Shown: piece after piece, positions 1 through 8,136 of the stretch
How the letters are laid out: every line of letters begins with the position of its first letter
How positions within the stretch are numbered: the first letter of the stretch is position 1
Source of the DNA: an uncultured Christensenella sp.
Lineage (GTDB): Bacteria; Bacillota; Clostridia; Christensenellales; Borkfalkiaceae
Reading direction: 5' to 3'
Length of the DNA stretch: 64,000 nucleotides
Assembly (NCBI GenBank): GCA_910578565.1
Contig: CAJTQF010000001.1
Coordinates: 434,001 to 498,000 of the forward strand
The notes under the pieces: generated by a model
Told to the model about the DNA's origin: nothing
What the model saw: the letters and a program-made list of their open reading frames with translations, nothing else
Databases searched by the model: none
Translations under genes and position numbers: made by a program

Positions 1-2
1 AA

Positions 3-578
3 CAAGAAGAACTTTTAAAACAGCTACGCGACAGTACGGGAATAACGTATGAGTCGCTGAAACGCGATTTAAGCTCTCTGCCCGAGCAGGGCAAGCAGGA
101 AGCGGTGAAAGAGATTGTCCGGAAAGATTTATCATCCGTTACGGTCAAGGCTTCGCGTTTTGTTATAGCGGCTTACCTTTTCGGCGCGAAATATGCGAAC
201 GATATAAATATTTCGGAAATACCTTTCGATAACGACGTTCATCTGATTATCGCAAAATATCTGAATTCGAAAAAACTTCTTGACGAAAAGGTTCAGACTT
301 CGGAACTGTTTGAATTTTTTGAAGAAAAAACGCCCGAGTATGACGAGCTTTGCAAAATTCTTGATTTGAACGACGGTAATACTTTATCCAATGAAACGTC
401 GGAAAGGTATTTTGAAGACTGCGTTTTAAAACTCAGATTAAAATTCATAGACGGACAGATTGCCGCGCTGAAAACAATTTGCGAAAGCGAAAGCGACGTT
501 GCAAAGAGAAAGGAAAACGCCCTTCGTTTGCAGGAACTTATAAAACAAAAGGAAAAATTAAAAAGCGGAGATAAGTAA
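3..578 (+). CDS. dnaG: DNA primase DnaG, C-terminal part (5' truncated by window)
   Basis: The reading frame is open from the first bases and ends at TAA 576-578, giving about 191 residues. The start lies outside the window; the internal GTG at 105 is not a likely start. The sequence is helical and charged, as expected for the C-terminal DnaB-helicase-binding region of primase, and it carries none of the zinc or TOPRIM motifs, which would lie upstream. The call rests mainly on position: dnaG directly precedes rpoD in many Firmicutes, and here the stop overlaps the rpoD start (TAATG). DnaG makes RNA primers at the replication fork. Confidence 0.75.
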   Translation, partial: QEELLKQLRDSTGITYESLKRDLSSLPEQGKQEAVKEIVRKDLSSVTVKASRFVIAAYLFGAKYANDINISEIPFDNDVHLIIAKYLNSKKLLDEKVQTSELFEFFEEKTPEYDELCKILDLNDGNTLSNETSERYFEDCVLKLRLKFIDGQIAALKTICESESDVAKRKENALRLQELIKQKEKLKSGDK

Positions 579-1636
579 TGAGTTTATCCGAACAAAAACT
601 TAACGAGATATTAAAACAGATTATCGATACTTACGGCTTGAAGGGCAGTATAACCACTAACAGCCTTTGCGACATAATGGAGAAGTACGAAACCACACCC
701 AACCAGATGGATTTCGTATACAAGTCTATAGCCGAAGCGGGTATCCAGATTATCGACGAAGCCGAGCGCGACCGAGAGCTGTATGAGCAGGCTCTTTCCG
801 ACATAGGTCTCGATGACCCCGTTAAAATGTATTTAAAGGACATAGGACGGGTTCCCCTGTTGTCTGCGGACGATGAAATCGATCTTGCCCGCAGAATGCA
901 GGAAGGCGATATGGAAGCCAAGAAAAAATTGTCTGAAGCCAATTTAAGACTCGTCGTATCCATAGCCAAAAGATATGTCGGACGCGGTATGCTTTTTCTT
1001 GATTTAATTCAGGAAGGAAATCTCGGTCTTATGAAGGCGGTTGAAAAATTCGACTATCAAAAGGGTTTCAAATTTTCAACTTACGCTACCTGGTGGATAA
1101 GGCAGGCGATAACGCGCGCCATTGCAGACCAGGCAAGGACCATAAGAATTCCCGTCCATATGGTTGAAACCATAAACAAACTCACCAGAGTTTCCCGTCT
1201 TCTTTTGCAGAAGTACGGCAGAGAACCGACTCCCGCGGAAATCGCGGAAGAAATGCATATAACCGAAGAACGCGTGCGTGAAATACAGAAGATAGCGCAG
1301 GACCCCGTGTCTTTGGAAACTCCTATAGGCGAAGAAGACGACAGTCATCTCGGCGATTTTATCGAAGACGAATCTACCGAAACGCCGTCCGACAGCGTTT
1401 CGACCACAATGCTTAAAGAAACTTTGCTTTCCGTTCTCAACAGCCTTACCCCGCGTGAAGAAAAAGTTTTGCGTTTAAGGTACGGCGTTGACGACGGCAG
1501 ACCCAGAACTTTGGAAGAAGTGGGCAAAGAATTTAACGTAACGCGCGAGCGTATCCGTCAGATTGAAGCAAAAGCGTTAAGAAAGCTCCGTCACCCGTCG
1601 CGTTCAAAGCATTTAAAAGATTTTCTCGATACCTGA
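578..1636 (+). CDS. rpoD: RNA polymerase primary sigma factor RpoD/SigA
   Basis: 352 residues, the usual size of a Firmicutes SigA. After a short region 1.1-like N-terminus come region 1.2 (DPVKMYLKDIGRVPLLS, about residues 78-95), region 2 with the RYVGRGMLFLDLIQEGN core-binding stretch and the TYATWWIRQAI -10-recognition helix, region 3, and region 4 with the helix-turn-helix VTRERIRQIEAKALRKLR near the C-terminus. It directs the core polymerase to housekeeping promoters of the TTGACA-17-TATAAT type, several of which are visible in this window. The start ATG overlaps the dnaG stop, with GCGGAG upstream as ribosome binding site. It is cotranscribed with dnaG and trmK. Confidence 0.97.
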   Translation: MSLSEQKLNEILKQIIDTYGLKGSITTNSLCDIMEKYETTPNQMDFVYKSIAEAGIQIIDEAERDRELYEQALSDIGLDDPVKMYLKDIGRVPLLSADDEIDLARRMQEGDMEAKKKLSEANLRLVVSIAKRYVGRGMLFLDLIQEGNLGLMKAVEKFDYQKGFKFSTYATWWIRQAITRAIADQARTIRIPVHMVETINKLTRVSRLLLQKYGREPTPAEIAEEMHITEERVREIQKIAQDPVSLETPIGEEDDSHLGDFIEDESTETPSDSVSTTMLKETLLSVLNSLTPREEKVLRLRYGVDDGRPRTLEEVGKEFNVTRERIRQIEAKALRKLRHPSRSKHLKDFLDT

Positions 1637-2283
1637 TGGACAGGATAACAAAACTTTGCGCGTACCTTGATAAATGCGCCGTTTTTGCAGACGTCGCCTG
1701 CGACCACGGCTATTGCACTAAATATATGCTTGACAACGGTCTGTGCGGAAGCGCAATTGTTTCTGATATAAGCGAAAAAAGTCTTTCAAAGGCACAAGTT
1801 TTACTTGCGGACTATATTAAAAATGGCGTTTGCCGCGCGGTCTGTTGCAACGGTCTTGAAAAGATTAAGGGCGCAGATACCGTGTTGATAGCGGGCATCG
1901 GCGGCGAAGAGATTATTAAAATTCTGAGTACTGCCGAAATTCCGCAAAACTTTGTTTTTCAACCTATGAAAAATGCCAAGGAATTGCGCAGTTTCCTTTT
2001 ACAGCGAGGTTGTGATTTAACTTGCGACGACATTTTTACGGACGGTAAAAATTATTATTTTATAATAAAAGGCAAAGCCCGCGGGAGAAAGCGGAAATAT
2101 TCTCAAGCCTGTCTTGAATATGGCGCAGACAGTCTTAAAAATCCTGTATTTACCGCGTTTTTAACTGCGGAAACAGAAAAAAAGAAAAGTTATCTTTCAC
2201 GCGATATGTGTGACGGTTCGCGGGCTGAAATACAAAAATCGATAGACTTTATGCAAGGAGTGTTAAAAGGTGAAATTAAATGA
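1636..2283 (+). CDS. trmK: tRNA (adenine(22)-N1)-methyltransferase TrmK
   Basis: 215 residues. The N-terminal Rossmann-type SAM-binding fold shows VFADVACDHGY (motif I) and VLIAGIGGEEI, typical of the TrmK/YqfN family, and the C-terminal part is a charged helical region. The family methylates N1 of A22 in the D-arm of tRNA using S-adenosylmethionine. The start ATG overlaps the rpoD stop (TGATGG). The order rpoD-trmK-nif3 is the usual one in Firmicutes, which strengthens the call. Nothing unusual was seen. Confidence 0.92.
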   Translation: MDRITKLCAYLDKCAVFADVACDHGYCTKYMLDNGLCGSAIVSDISEKSLSKAQVLLADYIKNGVCRAVCCNGLEKIKGADTVLIAGIGGEEIIKILSTAEIPQNFVFQPMKNAKELRSFLLQRGCDLTCDDIFTDGKNYYFIIKGKARGRKRKYSQACLEYGADSLKNPVFTAFLTAETEKKKSYLSRDMCDGSRAEIQKSIDFMQGVLKGEIK

Positions 2284-3052
2284 AGTAATGACCGTCCTTG
2301 AAAAAGTTGCGCCCGTATCACTTTCGGATGAATTTTGCAAAAAGTTTGGTCTGTACGATAACAGCGGCGTTATAATAAATTGCGGTAACGATATCGGCGG
2401 AGCGTTGTTTTCGCTTGATTTATCAATAAACGCAGTAAAAAAAGCCATAGAGTGCGGTTACAATTTAATAGTAACGCATCACCCCGCAATTTACGGCGGT
2501 ATTTCAAAAATCGATTTAACGGGCGATCAGCAATCGATAGCCATAGCAGAGTGTCTGAAACACGGAATTTCCGTAATTTCAATGCATTTGAATTTTGACG
2601 CCGCTCCGCACGGGATAGATTATCATCTTATGCGCGGACTCGGCGGAAGCGAAGCGGAAATTCTTGCACCGGTATACGGCGGCGGTTACGGCAGATTTTA
2701 CAGCGTAAAAAGTGAAAATTTCAGTGAGTTTACTGAAAACGTAAAAAAGACGTTTAATTCTGACCGCGTTTTGTCTTACGGTGAAGACAGACGGATAAAA
2801 GCGGTTGCTTCGTTCTGCGGAGCCGGCTGCGACGAAAAGGCAATTGCATTTGCCGTGAGAAACGGCGCGGACGTATTTGTTTCGTCCGATTTGAAACATC
2901 ATGAAATAGCCGCTCTCTTGGGGCGCGGTATAAACGTAATACAGCTTACGCATTACTGCGCCGAGAGTTACGGATTTCAAAAAATATATTCGGAAATATC
3001 AAAGGATTTATCCGTTCCGACGGCGTATTTTTGCGACGCGGAGCTTATGTAG
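2270..3052 (+). CDS. Nif3-like dinuclear metal centre protein (YqfO family)
   Basis: 260 residues, the short form without the inserted middle domain of B. subtilis YqfO. Conserved metal ligands are visible: VTHHPAIYGG, the HLNFDAAPHGIDYHL block and, near the C-terminus, SSDLKHHE and LTHYCAESYGF. The family binds two metal ions; some members act as GTP cyclohydrolase I type IB-like or as hydrolases, but the role of this one is not established. A GTG start at 2270 is chosen because GGAG lies about 9 nt upstream and it overlaps the trmK end; ATG 2288 is an alternative. Confidence 0.88.
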   Translation: MKLNEVMTVLEKVAPVSLSDEFCKKFGLYDNSGVIINCGNDIGGALFSLDLSINAVKKAIECGYNLIVTHHPAIYGGISKIDLTGDQQSIAIAECLKHGISVISMHLNFDAAPHGIDYHLMRGLGGSEAEILAPVYGGGYGRFYSVKSENFSEFTENVKKTFNSDRVLSYGEDRRIKAVASFCGAGCDEKAIAFAVRNGADVFVSSDLKHHEIAALLGRGINVIQLTHYCAESYGFQKIYSEISKDLSVPTAYFCDAELM

Positions 3053-3069
3053 TTTAAAGGAGAAAAATT

Positions 3070-3771
3070 ATGGAACAGGTAAAACAGCTTTTGTTGTATC
3101 AGGAAGAAGATTCGAAACTTCTTAAAATAGAGCATGACGCGCAGGGTTCTGAAGAATGGAAAAACTTTTCACAGGCAAAAAGTTTTTTGACTAAAGCGCC
3201 CGAAAAACTTGAAAATCTTGACGCTAAGGCGCGCGAACTTCACGCCGCGCTTGATTTGCTTGATAAAAAATACGCCGAAATTGAAGAAACTTTAAAAGAT
3301 TTTGAAAATCTTGACGAGTTGGTGGAAGAAGGCGCGGATATTTCTTTTTATAAAAAGAATGCAACCCAGATTGCGGAAAAACTGAAAGCTATCAAGTCGG
3401 AAGTAAATACTCTTTTAAAGAACGTAAAAGACGCTGACGAAGAGTACAAGGCAATGAAGAAAAAGACAATTGCTGTGCAAAAGCAGTATCAGGAATATTC
3501 CGCAGTCTATCAGGAATATAAAAAAGCTAAAATTGAAGAGATGAACGCGGTTAAGAAAGAGCTTGAAAAACTTGCCGCAAAAATAGACCCCGAAGTTCTG
3601 AAAAAATACCAGATGAAACGCAGCGAGCGTATTTTTCCCATAATCTGTGCGGTAACGAATAACCGTTGCCCCAAATGCGGTATAGAACTTTCTATTGTAG
3701 GTAAAGAAAAGGTTTCCGGCGGCGGCGTTACCGAGTGCGATAACTGCCACAGGTTCCTTTATCAGGAATAA
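3070..3771 (+). CDS. Zinc-ribbon protein with long coiled coil (C4-type, CT398-like)
   Basis: 233 residues. Residues about 20-170 are Lys/Glu-rich heptads forming a long antiparallel coiled coil, and the C-terminus holds a C4 zinc ribbon (CPKCG then CDNCH). This matches the DUF164/CT398 family, which regularly follows nif3 in Firmicutes and whose function is not settled; nucleic-acid or secretion-related roles have been proposed. It has a good ribosome binding site (AAAGGAG) and is the last gene of the dnaG-rpoD operon, followed by a terminator. Confidence 0.85.
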   Translation: MEQVKQLLLYQEEDSKLLKIEHDAQGSEEWKNFSQAKSFLTKAPEKLENLDAKARELHAALDLLDKKYAEIEETLKDFENLDELVEEGADISFYKKNATQIAEKLKAIKSEVNTLLKNVKDADEEYKAMKKKTIAVQKQYQEYSAVYQEYKKAKIEEMNAVKKELEKLAAKIDPEVLKKYQMKRSERIFPIICAVTNNRCPKCGIELSIVGKEKVSGGGVTECDNCHRFLYQE

Positions 3772-3781
3772 TTGAAAAAAA

Positions 3782-3810
3782 CGGTTCGGTAGACGCCGGA
3801 CTGTTTTTTT
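3782..3810 (+). terminator. Intrinsic terminator of the dnaG-rpoD operon
   Basis: An 8-bp stem (3782-3789 with 3796-3803, two G-U pairs) is followed by seven T residues. It lies 10 nt after the zinc-ribbon gene stop. Confidence 0.8.
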
Positions 3811-3829
3811 GTGTAATTTAAAAATTTTG

Positions 3830-3858
3830 TTGACTTAAAAGCCGTTGTGTTTTATACT
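3830..3858 (+). promoter_or_regulatory. Sigma-A promoter of the SGNH hydrolase gene
   Basis: TTGACT (3830-3835), a 17-nt spacer, and TATACT (3853-3858). The predicted start point near 3865 leaves a leader of only about 6 nt before ATG 3871. Confidence 0.8.
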
Positions 3859-3870
3859 TTTAGAGGTGGT

Positions 3871-4569
3871 ATGAAAAGTTTTACTGGTAAAAAACTGCTT
3901 GTTTTTGGCGACAGTATAATGTACGGTTCGGGTAACGGCGGTTTCGGCGTCGGAGAATATCTGAAAGAAAAGTTAGGTTTCCATATTGCCAAATACTGCA
4001 TAGGCGGGGCAAGGGTCGGTTTTTGCAACGGGAAGAGCTGGCTTGTAGAACAGGTCAGACAGGCGGTTTTAAATAAAGAAACCGCCGACGTTATAGTGTT
4101 CGACGGATTTACCAACGACTGCTGTATAAGCGAAGAAAGCGGCTTGTGCGACGTGCCGCTGGGCGACGCGGTAAAAGAAAAAGATTGCGTAGATATTTTT
4201 GCCGTAACCGAACGAATGAATTTTTCGCAATGTTTTGGCAGTATCGCTTTGGCGTTTAAAAAGTATTTTCCCGTCGCGGGAATTGTCTTTGTGCGTCCGC
4301 ACAAAATGGGCAGGCGTGGCGATGGCGTTCAGAAGATTTACGGCGAGCGGGCAACCGAAATCTGTAAAATGTACGGAATAGCGGTGGCCGATATTTATAA
4401 CGACAGCGGGCTGGATACCTTTGACTGCGTTCAGCGCGACAGGTACACCGCAGACACTTACGGTTGGGGTAAAGGAGACTGCACTCATCCCAACGCTGCG
4501 GGATATATTGAAAAATATATGCCGCTTATAGAAAAAGAGATTTTTGCCGCATTCGGCGAAAAGGGATAA
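3871..4569 (+). CDS. SGNH/GDSL-family hydrolase
   Basis: 232 residues with no signal peptide, so probably cytoplasmic. Block I is LLVFGDSIMYGSG (nucleophile Ser in GDS) near the N-terminus, block III is DGFTNDC, and block V is GDCTHPNAAGY with the catalytic Asp and His near the C-terminus. The family comprises esterases and acyl hydrolases; the substrate cannot be told. ATG 3871 is preferred over GTG 3847 because the promoter -10 box lies at 3853-3858. It is followed closely by a flavoprotein and a glycosyltransferase, suggesting a three-gene operon. Confidence 0.88.
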   Translation: MKSFTGKKLLVFGDSIMYGSGNGGFGVGEYLKEKLGFHIAKYCIGGARVGFCNGKSWLVEQVRQAVLNKETADVIVFDGFTNDCCISEESGLCDVPLGDAVKEKDCVDIFAVTERMNFSQCFGSIALAFKKYFPVAGIVFVRPHKMGRRGDGVQKIYGERATEICKMYGIAVADIYNDSGLDTFDCVQRDRYTADTYGWGKGDCTHPNAAGYIEKYMPLIEKEIFAAFGEKG

Positions 4570-4572
4570 TGT

Positions 4573-5196
4573 ATGAAGGTTTTAATGATAAACGGCAGTC
4601 CGCATGAGAAAGGCTGCACAAATGCCGCGTTAACGGTGGTTTCGCAGGAGCTTAAAAATCAGGGAATCGACAGCGAAACAGTGTGGATAGGCAACGGTCT
4701 CGTTCGCGGTTGTATAGGTTGCGGAGCTTGCAAAAACATAGGCAAGTGCACATTCGGCGACGACCCTGTAAACGCGATAGGCGAAAAAATCAAAGCGGCG
4801 GACGGTTATATCTTCGGAGCGCCCGTTCATTACGCTTCGCCTTGCGGCGCTATGGTTTCGGCTATGGACCGTCTTTTTACGGCGTTCGGCAATCATATGC
4901 AATTTAAACCCGCGGCAAGCGTTGTTTCGGCAAGGCGCGCGGGAACAACCGCTTCTTACGACGTCCTGAATAAATACATAGGCATTAACAGTATGATAGC
5001 GGTTCCGTCGACTTACTGGAATATGGTTCACGGCAACGTTGCTGAAGACATATTAAAGGATGAAGAAGGGGTTACGGTTATGCGTGCGCTCGCAAGCAAT
5101 ATGGCGTGGCTTTTAAAACTTCTCGATAATGCTAAGGGGACTGCTCTGGAAAAACCGGCGATTGTTCCAAAGGTAAAAACGAATTTTATAAGGTAA
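4573..5196 (+). CDS. Flavodoxin-like NAD(P)H-dependent FMN oxidoreductase
   Basis: 207 residues. The N-terminal phosphate-binding loop INGSPHEKGCTNAAL and the following GCIGCGACKN segment are typical of the FMN-dependent flavodoxin-like NADPH reductase family (iron-sulfur flavoprotein-like), and FGAPVHYASPCGAMVSAMDR is the second flavin-contact region. It probably reduces quinones or other small acceptors using FMN; the natural substrate is unknown. The start lies 3 nt after the SGNH gene stop, so it is cotranscribed. Confidence 0.85.
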   Translation: MKVLMINGSPHEKGCTNAALTVVSQELKNQGIDSETVWIGNGLVRGCIGCGACKNIGKCTFGDDPVNAIGEKIKAADGYIFGAPVHYASPCGAMVSAMDRLFTAFGNHMQFKPAASVVSARRAGTTASYDVLNKYIGINSMIAVPSTYWNMVHGNVAEDILKDEEGVTVMRALASNMAWLLKLLDNAKGTALEKPAIVPKVKTNFIR

Positions 5197-5199
5197 TTT

Positions 5200-6225
5200 A
5201 TGAAACTTATTACTTTTACGGTTCCTTGCTATAATTCGCAGGAATATTTGCAAAAATGCGTTGACAGCCTTTTGATAGGGGGTGACGACGTTGAAATAAT
5301 TATCGTAAACGACGGTTCTACGGACAGAACGGGAGAAATTGCCGACGGTTATGCCGAGAAGTATCCCGACATTGTCAGGGTAATTCATAAGGAAAACGGC
5401 GGTCACGGTTCGGGGCTCAATGCAGGCTTAAAGGCTGCGTCAGGACTTTATTTTAAAGTCGTTGACTCGGACGACTGGCTGGACGGGCAGGGACTTAAAA
5501 CTTTGCTTGCGGCAATCCGCGAACACAAGGCTTTAAATCTTCTTCCCGATATTTATATCACGAATGTCGTTTATAACCATGTTTCGGACAATACGTCTTT
5601 TGAATGCAGACACGACAAAAAATTAAACGTAGGTTTTGTTGACTGGAAAAAAGCAAAAAGTTTCCACTATCAACACGTAATTTTAATGCATTCGCTTACT
5701 TACAGAACGGAAAAGCTGCGTGGAGTAGGCATTGTTTTACCCGAACATACTTTTTATGTTGACAATCTTTATGCGTTTATTCCGCTACCAAAACTTTCAA
5801 ACGCGTATTTCCTTAACGTAAATTTATATATTTATTATATCGGTCGCGCCGACCAGTCTGTAAATATCGTCAATTGCATTGAGAGATATAAGCAGCAAAT
5901 AAGGGTAATGAAAACCATGCTTACGGCTTATACTTTGGCGGAATTAAAAACTTTGCCCAAGGGTCTTAAAAAGTATATGTTGCATTATCTGCACGCTCTT
6001 ATGATGGTTACTCTGATGTTCTCCTGCGGAAAAAACACAAAAGAGCGCAGGGCAGACATAAACGAAATGTGGCGAGAGTTAAAGCAGCACGATAAAAAGC
6101 TGTATAAAAAAGTCAGATACTGCGGTTATCCGCTGTCCGTAGCTTTTTTGCCTTGGTGTCTCCGCCCTAAAATAATGCGTCTGGCATACGATATATTGAA
6201 CAAACGTACGAAAATAGGCTTGTAA
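5200..6225 (+). CDS. Glycosyltransferase family 2 protein
   Basis: 341 residues. The GT-A fold starts at the N-terminus with TFTVPCYNSQEYLQKCVDSL, then VNDGSTDRTGEIA and KVVDSDDWLD, the nucleotide-sugar/metal-binding acidic motif. The C-terminal 120 residues are hydrophobic to basic and probably peripheral to the membrane. It transfers a sugar from a nucleotide sugar to an unknown acceptor, possibly for surface glycans. The gene follows the flavoprotein gene by 3 nt and ends at a strong bidirectional terminator. Confidence 0.88.
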   Translation: MKLITFTVPCYNSQEYLQKCVDSLLIGGDDVEIIIVNDGSTDRTGEIADGYAEKYPDIVRVIHKENGGHGSGLNAGLKAASGLYFKVVDSDDWLDGQGLKTLLAAIREHKALNLLPDIYITNVVYNHVSDNTSFECRHDKKLNVGFVDWKKAKSFHYQHVILMHSLTYRTEKLRGVGIVLPEHTFYVDNLYAFIPLPKLSNAYFLNVNLYIYYIGRADQSVNIVNCIERYKQQIRVMKTMLTAYTLAELKTLPKGLKKYMLHYLHALMMVTLMFSCGKNTKERRADINEMWRELKQHDKKLYKKVRYCGYPLSVAFLPWCLRPKIMRLAYDILNKRTKIGL

Positions 6226-6232
6226 TAAAAAA

Positions 6233-6268
6233 GCGGCTGAGCGCAAAATGCGCTCAGCCGCAAATATT
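6233..6268. terminator. Bidirectional intrinsic terminator
   Basis: A perfect 13-bp stem (6233-6245 with 6249-6261), AAA loop, T-rich on the plus side and A-rich on the left. It lies between the convergent glycosyltransferase and aspS genes and serves both. Confidence 0.9.
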
Positions 6269-6270
6269 TT

Positions 6271-7602
6271 TTACGGTGAAACTCTGCTTATATCTCTGGG
6301 GAACATTGCGGCGTATCTTACGTTTTTAAAACCAAGCAGGTGCATAGTCAATCTTTCAAGTCCGAGACCCAAACCGCCGTGGGGCGGGGCGCCGTACTTG
6401 TGAAGCATAAGATAGGTTTCAAATTCGTCCGGGTTCATTCCCAATTTTTTCATTTTAGCAACCTGTTCGTTATAGTCGTGAATTCTCTGTCCGCCGGAAG
6501 TAATTTCTATCCCTCTGAACAAAAGGTCGAAAGAAAGGGTGACTTCGTCGTCTTCGGGGTCGTCCATAGTGTAGAAAGGACGCTTTTTTGAAAGATAGTG
6601 GGTTATAAACAGAAAATCCGAATTGTATTGTTGTTTAGCCCATTTGCCCAAAAACGCTTCTTCTTCGGGCTCAAAGTCTTTCATATCTGTAATGTTTTTC
6701 AGTTTTTTGACGCACAGTTCTTTTGCGTCTTTAAACCTTATGCAGGGAATTGAAGTTATTTCCGGTATTTCAACCTTTAACAACTCAACTTCGGGCGCGT
6801 ATTCGGTCTTCAATAAATTCATTATATATTTCAAAGTACCCGTTTCCATATTCATAATGTCATAAAACGAGTCTATAAAACCCATTTCAAAATCCATTGA
6901 AATGTATTCGTTCAAGTGCCTTGAAGTATCGTGGTGTTCCGCACGGAAAACGGGGGCAATTTCAAACACTCTTTCATAGACGGGTACAAGCGCTTGTTTG
7001 TAAAGCTGGGGGCTTTGCGCAAGGTAAACTGTTTTTCCGAAGTAGTCCAGCTTAAATACGTTGGTTCCGCCTTCGGCGCCCGCGAAATTGATTTTCGGCG
7101 AATGTATTTCGGTAAAATTCTGACTTTGGAGATATTCCCTGAACCCGCGCTGAATACCTTCCTGTATTTTAAAAACGGCTCTCTCTTTGGGGTTTCGGAG
7201 CGTGACGGGACGGTTATCGAGATTAACCGAAAGTTCGCAGTTTATCTGCTTTTTTGAAATTACCACCGGTGGAATAGCGGCGGGGGAAGACAGTATTTCA
7301 ATGTTGTGAATTTGCAGTTCGTATCTTTCGCTTCCGTCGCGCGTTTCGCTTTTTACAACTTTTCCTGTAATTTTTGCGCTCGCCTGTTCCACAATGTTGT
7401 CGTTAAGACGGAAGGAAGAAAATTCAGGCGAATAAACGCATTGGATAAGTTCGCGCGCCGTTCTTAAAATTATAAAAGCAAAATCGGACATTAATCTTAT
7501 ATTATGGATAACGCCTTTTGTCGTAACTGTTTTTTCTAAATTGTTTTTGTACTCGCTGTACGGGACGGTGTCTGAATTAATTACACCCGTAATTTCCTGC
7601 AT
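6271..7602 (-). CDS. aspS: Aspartyl-tRNA synthetase, archaeal/eukaryotic-type (probably aspartate--tRNA(Asn) ligase)
   Basis: 443 residues, against about 590 for bacterial AspRS; the bacterial GAD insertion domain is missing. An OB-fold anticodon-binding domain (about 1-110) is followed by a class II core: motif 2 FEIAPVFRAEHHDTSRHLNE and motif 3 GGLGLGLERLTMHLLG near the C-terminus. This is the archaeal type, carried by some Clostridia and often non-discriminating, charging tRNA-Asp and tRNA-Asn with Asp for later amidation by GatCAB. Discrimination cannot be decided by eye. The start has AGAGG upstream and a clear promoter. Confidence 0.9.
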   Translation of the reverse strand: MQEITGVINSDTVPYSEYKNNLEKTVTTKGVIHNIRLMSDFAFIILRTARELIQCVYSPEFSSFRLNDNIVEQASAKITGKVVKSETRDGSERYELQIHNIEILSSPAAIPPVVISKKQINCELSVNLDNRPVTLRNPKERAVFKIQEGIQRGFREYLQSQNFTEIHSPKINFAGAEGGTNVFKLDYFGKTVYLAQSPQLYKQALVPVYERVFEIAPVFRAEHHDTSRHLNEYISMDFEMGFIDSFYDIMNMETGTLKYIMNLLKTEYAPEVELLKVEIPEITSIPCIRFKDAKELCVKKLKNITDMKDFEPEEEAFLGKWAKQQYNSDFLFITHYLSKKRPFYTMDDPEDDEVTLSFDLLFRGIEITSGGQRIHDYNEQVAKMKKLGMNPDEFETYLMLHKYGAPPHGGLGLGLERLTMHLLGFKNVRYAAMFPRDISRVSP

Positions 7603-7628
7603 ATTAATCCTCTGGTCATTTTTTTATA

Positions 7629-7657
7629 ATTTTACGGCTTTTACATATAAAAATCAA
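7629..7657 (-). promoter_or_regulatory. Sigma-A promoter of aspS
   Basis: On the minus strand, TTGATT, a 17-nt spacer, then TAAAAT. The leader is about 20 nt and contains the AGAGG ribosome binding site. Confidence 0.7.
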
Positions 7658-7707
7658 GTAAAATAATGCAGGATAAAATTTTTCTGAAAGTTGGAATAAT
7701 TTGTTCC

Positions 7708-7736
7708 TTGCCTTTTTATCATATATAATGTATAAT
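7708..7736 (+). promoter_or_regulatory. Sigma-A promoter of the structured RNA
   Basis: TTGCCT, a 17-nt spacer and a consensus TATAAT at 7731-7736. Transcription should start near 7743, just before the 5' strand of the RNA closing stem. Confidence 0.75.
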
Positions 7737-7742
7737 AAATAT

Positions 7743-7925
7743 TGAAATGTCTGCGGTGTTCGTGGTATGGAAAATTCGTAATCCACAATGAAAATTTAGG
7801 GAGCGCGCCGTTTGCGGAAATAGGCAAGGTCTGGTTTTTCCGGAAAGTCTGAAGTTTCGCTTCGCCGCACCCACCTGCGAGATGCGGGTTAATACTTTTT
7901 CATATCACGGCACAGGCGGATTTTA
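7743..7925 (+). ncRNA. ssrS: Probable 6S RNA (SsrS)
   Basis: A stretch without ORFs, bounded by a promoter and, at 7949-7976, an intrinsic terminator. Its ends fold into a long interrupted closing stem: 7750-7754 with 7916-7920, then TGT with ACA, then CGTGGTATG with CATATCACG (to about 7909). The 5' segment CTGCGGTGTTCG resembles the conserved 5' closing stem of 6S RNA. The middle has small hairpins (for example CCTGC-GAGAT-GCGGG) and large loops, as in the open-promoter mimic. 6S RNA binds sigma-A holoenzyme in stationary phase. B. subtilis bsrA also lies near aspS. The family call was made by eye and needs a covariance-model search; that a structured RNA is present is more certain. Confidence 0.55.
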
Positions 7926-7948
7926 TATTTTACTGTGCAATATTTAAT

Positions 7949-7976
7949 GCTCTGTCATTACGGCAGAGCTTTTTTT
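7949..7976 (+). terminator. Intrinsic terminator of the structured RNA
   Basis: A 6-bp stem GCTCTG/CAGAGC with 9-nt loop, followed by seven T. Nothing else is seen between 7976 and the promoter at 8029. Confidence 0.8.
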
Positions 7977-8028
7977 GTTGTTGGTTGAACCATACAAACA
8001 TTTTCGGTTAAAAACTTACATTATTGCC

Positions 8029-8057
8029 TTGACATAATAAAAAAACGGTGATAAAAT
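8029..8057 (+). promoter_or_regulatory. Sigma-A promoter of the pectate lyase gene
   Basis: Consensus TTGACA (8029-8034), 17-nt spacer, TAAAAT (8052-8057). The leader is about 70 nt and ends in GGAGGG before ATG 8137. Confidence 0.85.
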
Positions 8058-8136
8058 TAATATGTATGTAAATTAAAATTTTTTTGCGGTAGCAATAAAA
8101 AAATTAATTAAGCTGAAAATAACCATGGAGGGTAAA

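Noticed and set aside
7590..7625. Short out-of-frame ORF in the aspS leader (minus strand)
   Set aside because: About 12 codons without Asp or Asn enrichment and no terminator; not comparable to the tyrS leader.
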